Part shown: positions 1 through 6,100 of the stretch, in pieces
Numbering within the stretch: position 1 is the first letter of the stretch
How the letters are laid out: each line of letters starts with the position of its first letter
NCBI GenBank assembly: GCA_905233865.1
Contig: CAJOGH010000052.1
Location: forward strand, 1-7,818
DNA length: 7,818 bases
Reading direction: 5' to 3'
Source: an uncultured Atopobiaceae bacterium
GTDB lineage: Bacteria; Actinomycetota; Coriobacteriia; Coriobacteriales; Atopobiaceae
Position numbers and translations under genes: made by a program
The notes under the pieces: generated by a model
Seen by the model: the letters and a program-made list of their open reading frames with translations, nothing else
Databases searched by the model: none
What the model was told of the DNA's origin: nothing

Positions 1-1
1 G

Positions 2-130
2 CAGGAGGCCTTCTCGAGCGTGGCGGTTGGCACCTATGACGTGTTCAGCACCGCAAACGGCAGCTCCGAGGATACCGGCATCGATGTCACGGTCTCGTCT
101 GACGTCGCCTTGGTCCTTGCGTTCTCGTCC
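2..130 (+). other. C-terminal tail of a GTYDVF / DTGIDVTV-type surface module
   Basis: Residues 1-43 contain GTYDVF followed by EDTGIDVTVSS. This resembles the end of small beta-rich modules in Gram-positive surface proteins that read roughly NGTYDVYxxGxDTGxDVTV and often precede InlB-type repeats. Only the last part is in the window, so most of the module is upstream. The assignment rests on recall of the motif; the module's function is not known to me. Confidence 0.5.
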
Positions 131-3100
131 ATCCGACTCTTTGACGTGACGGAGGCTGAGAGCGAGGGCACGGACCAGAAGTGGGCGCCAGCGGCAGAGC
201 CACTGCGTACGCTCTACGCAGTCCGCGGAGGAACGATGCCCAGCGTCGACGTGCCCAAGGCCCCCGAAGGCCTCTCGTTCATGGGCTTCTATTCCGGAAC
301 CGTGAAGGACGGCATCGTGGGCTACGGCACGCGCGTGTACGGCACGGGCGGCCAGTGCTCGCTGGGAGACTACGACGGCACGTTCACTGACATCTATGCC
401 TACTACGGCGAGACGGGCACCTACGTGCTCGTGTTTGACCAGAACGGCGGCACGGGCGGCGCTGGCTGGCCCGATGAGGAAGGCAACGCCGAGGAGATCT
501 TCAGCGGTACCAAGCAGGTCGACACACCCACGCGTACAGGCTACGACTTCAAGGGCTACTACGACGCTCCCAACGGTGGGTCGCGCTGCTATGACGAGAA
601 GGGCAAGATCGTCAAGGGCATCGTGTTCGTCGAGGACACCGTCCTCTACGCGCGCTGGACGCCCAAAACCTACACCCTCACCCTGGATGACAACTATCCT
701 GGTGACCTCTCGGTCGACCATAAGGACGGCCAGGGCAAGGTGGACGTCCAGTACGAGACCATGACAGCCTCGGTCGACGTGCCCAAGTACGGCGGTTACC
801 GCTTCATTGGCTACTACGACAGCCCATCCGGCGGCAACCGCTACTTTGGCCCCAATGGCAAGGCCACGCGCATGTGGGAGAAGACGAAGGCGATCACGCT
901 CTATGCCCACTGGACCCAGGCCGAGGGCGTCATCTCGTTCGACTGGCACTACACCTGGGTCAACATGAACGACTCTGTGCTCGAGGACTACATCACCTAC
1001 AAGCCCGGCAACCCCACGCCGCTGCCGGACGAGACGGTGCTCCCCAAGACGGCCTGCGTCAAGTTTGTGGGCTGGTCTCTTGTCACAGGGTATGACGAGA
1101 GCGGTAATCCGATTTTTGACAAGGACGAGTACTTTACGACCCTCAATGGCTACACGGCCAACGAAGCCACACTCATCGCCATCTATGACAGTGACGAGTC
1201 CTCAAAGCCGGGCAACTACAACGCCTACTACGGCCCCGTCAACGACGAGGTGGGCGAGTACCAGCGCCCCGTCTTTGATGCTGCGCACGGTGGATTCCAA
1301 ATAGGCACGACGGGCAAGAACTGGCTCAATGCGGCCCAGCTGGGCTTCATGGGCTACGCCATCAACAACTCAAAGTACAGGTCGGGCGAGAATAGCAACT
1401 TTGTCCTGCAGAGCGACATCGAGCTCAACTACAGCTCGACCACCTGGGTTCCCATTAACACATACTCGGGCACCTTTGACGGCAACGGCTACATGATCAG
1501 GCGAGCCTACGCGAACATCACGTACGGCGGCACGACGAGCGGCCTGGGCCGTTACGGCGAAGGCTACCTGTTTGGTGGCGGCTCGTCCGGCTTCTTCAAG
1601 ACGCTCAGTGGCGCCAAGATCTCCAACGTGGTCTTTGGAGACTGCTATTTCCGCATCCTGTGCAACAGCGGCCGCGGCCAGAGCCGCTACGGCACGGCCG
1701 GCACCCTTGCCGCGTTCGCGCGCAACTCCACGCGGATCACGAACGTGGGCGTCGAGGGCGGTCAGTGCGAGTACTGCGGACCGCGCATCAACGCGCACTC
1801 TGGCTACGTGTCTGGCCTGGTGGGCGTAACCGCCTCGGGCTCTTCTATCGAGAACGCCTATGTTCGCAACCACTACGGCGTGTGGACCCACACTGGTGGC
1901 TCGCACCTGTCCCGCATGGGTGTCAACTGCGTGTGCGGCATCACGGGCCTCATCAACTCCAACACCTCGCTCAAGAACGCGTACTACTGGAAGGAGTCCG
2001 GCAACGCGGTCTACTACAACGTGAGTGGCAACAAGTATCAGTGCCAGGGCCCCGTCATCTGCAAGACGGCATCCAGCACTGGCTACTCCGACAGCGGTGC
2101 CAAGGTCGAGCGTGTCTACGTCAACGACTATCCCTGGAGGCGCGCCAACTCCGAGTCGCAGGATCACAAGAGGCTGCACGCCGAGATGATCTATACCGCC
2201 GCGTTCAAGATGACGACCTTTGCGGCAGGCCTCAACCATGTGACGCTCGATACGCCCACGAGCAGCGAGCAGATTGCGTATGACGAGAACGATCCCTACT
2301 GGGGCGTGACCGAGGACAAGGCCATCTGGGCCATCGACGAGAATCGCACGCTCAACGGAGGCCTTCCCACCTTTGCCAAGCGCGTCAAGGCAAAGGGGCT
2401 CACGGCCAAGAAGTATTCGTGGAACGACACTGATGCGCCCAAGGGCAACTACGACCGTATTGGCGAGCTGCCCATGTTGGGCCTGCTCAAGAGGCCCGAG
2501 TACAACTACGAAACACAGACTTTCAAGATCACGCGTCCTGAGGACCTGGCGTACCTTCGCTGCAAGAGCGCGTGGGGCCAGATGAAGGACTCGTATGGTT
2601 CGTATCGCGGCACGACATGCCTGCGCGGTCTGGACATCCAGGCGAACCTCGACTTCTCGGGCTATGGTCCCGACAAGAAAGAGGAAGGCTTCGTTGGGAC
2701 GGCCGCCCGTTACGTCCTCGAATCGGAAACGACGGAACCTGGCAGGGCGCTTGACGGATGGACGGGCCATGCGCTCAACTGGAACCCGCTCACGGGAGTC
2801 GAGAAGACCCTCAAGGGCAACGGCCATACCATCACCCACCTCGAGTCCAGAGTCTCTGGCGGAGGCGCGGCTCTTATCAACAACCCGAATGACTACGTGA
2901 ACGTCAGCGACCTGCGCATGACCAACGGCTACAGTACGGGCCAGGTCTGTTCCTCGATCTTTGCCTACGACGGCTCGCACTCGATCAACGCGAAGAACGT
3001 CACGGTCGACAACTACCTGTTCCGGAGCGACAACCAGAGCTCTGGCCGATGCGGCGCGCTGGTGGGCTGCGCTAACGACGCGAACACCAACCACACCTAC

Positions 3101-6100
3101 ACCGACTGCACGGTCGAGAACTGCACCATGGACAAGGGACGCGACAGTGGCGCTCTGGTTGGGTACATCGGCACTGCTGGCGACGCCAACTACATGAACA
3201 TCACCAACTGTCATGCCAAGGACAACAAGATTTCCGGTGCTCAGATCACGCGCGGCGGCCTTGTGGGCTACCTGCGTCGCTCGGGCACGATCGACCACTG
3301 CTCCGTGACGGCCGACGACGAGACCAAGGGCTATATCTCTGGTTCGAACGACGTCTGGACCGCGGGCCTTGTGGGTGCAACAAACGTGGGCGGGCGTACC
3401 CTCACGATCAAGAACAGCTTTGTCACCTGTCCGTTGGGCCGTGATGGCGAGCTCGGGCCTGAGGTCGCGGGCCTGGTGCGCAACTCCGCTCACACTATCG
3501 TCGTCCAGAACAGCTACTTTGCCGGTCCGGTCAAGGTCAAGAGCGGCGGCACGACGAGCGGCATCACCAACATGCCCAACCTCACCTATGCCGCGCGCAC
3601 CTACTACGACAAGACAAACGTGCCCAATGCCATCGACGCCTCCTTCGTGGGCATCAGTGGCGTGGACTCCGACGTGCTCAAGAGCGCGGAGACCGCCTAT
3701 GCCCTCAATGGCTATGCGGCCAGGCCGCCGGAGGATGTTCAGACCGTCTTTACCACCGACGGCGAGCCGCAAGATTTCCAGCCGGTGCCTGCTGAGGAGA
3801 TCGTCGAGGGCGTGAACCCCCTCGCGCAGGGCTGGTACGAGTCCGTCGTGGGCACTGAGAACTCCTACATTCGCACTGTCGATAAGAGCGTAGAGACCGA
3901 GAAGAGCTACTACAAGGGAGTCAATCCCACCTATACCAACAAGGGCTATCCCATCTATGGCGACCTGTACTACGACCCGGCCGCCGTCTCGCTGAGCGAC
4001 TGGCGTGCCGTTGGCATGAACATGGCTGACGATGGGTACGAGGCCTCGACCAACAAGCTCTTTGGCGAGCGGCCGACCTACAGCACCGATGACGGCGCAT
4101 GGCTCGTGGGCAAGCCCGAGCAGCTTGCCTACGTTGGCTATCTCATCAACGTCAAGCAGCTTCCCGGGGGGACCACGGAGAGCATCAAGCTCACGGACAA
4201 CATCGACCTCATGGGCTCGCGGTACGGCGGCACGGCCGAGAACCCGCTCGACTGGGACACCCTCATCAACTTCAAGGGAACCTTCGACGGTGGTGGCAAG
4301 ACCATCTCGCACCTGGACGTCGCGGTGACCAGTCGTGACGGCGGCTTCATCTGGCAGCCGGCGGCAAACAACATGGTGGTCAAGGACGTGACGTTTGACT
4401 CCGCCAAGTCGACGGCAAACTCCAACTGGGTCGGCGTTGTCGTGGGCGCGGCGGGCTCCTATTCCATCTCCTACGAGAACGTGCACGTTAAGAACTCGAC
4501 CGTCATAAACACCAACACGGGCGGAGGCGGTGCCGGCGGCATCCAGGGCTACACCGGCACCTCCGGCAATAAGGTGACGTTCACCGGCTGCTCGGTCGAG
4601 GGCACCTCGATCTCCGGCCGCGAGGCCGGCGGTCTCTTGGGCATTTCTGCCAACACGGGCATCACCGTGACCGCCACTGACAGCTGGGTGGCAGGCAACA
4701 CCATCAACGCGAGTGTCATCGCGGGCGCCCTCACGGGCAACGTCTGTGGCACCAACACCATCACCCGTTGCTGGGCCGACGGCGGCACGGTCAAGACGAC
4801 GTCCTCCGACTGGGCCTCTGGTCTTCTGGGTGCGTCCAACAACAGCATGCACTGCTACATCACGGACTGCTACTCCACGGCCAACGTCACGGGCTTCAAC
4901 CGCGCCTGCGGCATCGTTGACTCGTGGTCTGGTCACATCCACGCCAACAACTGCTACTTTGCCGGTACACTGAGCGCCAAGGCGGTTCACGCCATCCTGA
5001 CCCAGAACGGGTCGGGCACCAAGGACGTCAACAACTGCTACTACGACAGTAACAAGTTGCCATCCGCCGTCGACTCGTCCTTCAGTGGCGTCACGGGCCT
5101 GACGACCGAGGAGCTGCAGTCCTACGAGGCAGCCTACTCGCTCAATGAGGGACGCGTGGGTAAGGAACCGTGGCAGTACACCTATTACGAGGAGACGACG
5201 GGCGAGACGACTACGCGCACCCCGGCCTATCCTCGCTACGGCACCCTGCAGGACCAGACGCTCGCGCGCAAGCAGACCATCACGCTCAACCCCAACGGCG
5301 GCAACTGGGGCGACGAGACGGGCAACAAGACGGTCGACGTCTACGTTGGCGCCTCGTACCCCGGCACGATGGAAGGCGACAAGCTCGTCATTGCGGACAA
5401 GCTCCTGACCAAGGAAGAGCTTCCCACGCAGGAGGGCAAGAGCTTCCAGGGCTTCTATACCGCTGCCTCCGGCGGCACGCAGGTCTATGACGGCGCGGGC
5501 AAGTACCTTGGCAACAGCTACTGGTACCCGGGCACGCCCACGACGCTCTACGCGCAGTGGGCCAACGCGCCCACCAGTTGGATGGACGTGGGCAAGCTCG
5601 TTGACCTCGGCGTCACGAGCATTGGCGTGCAGCCTACGTTTGACGAGGGGCAGAACGCCTACATCATTGAGAACGAGGCGCAGCTCGGCTGGTTTGACAA
5701 GATGATCACCGACGAGCCATCCAGGCTCAGGAACCTCAACATCGTGATCACCAAGGACATGGACATGTCCGGTCACAACCAGTTCGAGGACCGCACGGCC
5801 GGAAACCCCCTGCCATGGCAGCGCATGTACAAGTACGTGGGCACCATCAAGGGTCAGCAGGTGGATGCTGCAACGGGCAAGGAACCCACGGCAGAAACGA
5901 CGTCAACGCGCAGCCCGCAGATCAAGAACCTCAGTGTTACCAGTGGCGGCTGGACGGGCTTTGTTTCCTACACCGCAGGCGCTACGACCATTCAGGACCT
6001 GACGTTCGTTGACAGCAAGTCGCACTCCAACGACTATTCTGCGGGCATCGTCGTGGGCTATGGCGAGCACGCGGTGACGCTCAACAACGTCGATGCCGTC

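Noticed and set aside
181..764. Short + strand frames at 181-390 and 396-764, and many similar ones along the window
   Set aside because: They lie in the other two + frames, are rich in Arg, Thr, Ser and Ala as expected from out-of-frame reading of GC-rich DNA, and overlap the continuous module-coding frame.
1370..5776. 1,468-codon open frame on the - strand
   Set aside because: It is exactly in codon register with the sense gene and exists because the sense frame lacks TTA, CTA and TCA. Its product is a monotonous Val/Ala/Arg/Gly/Asp-rich string with no recognisable domain, while the sense strand encodes clear modules with conserved motifs.
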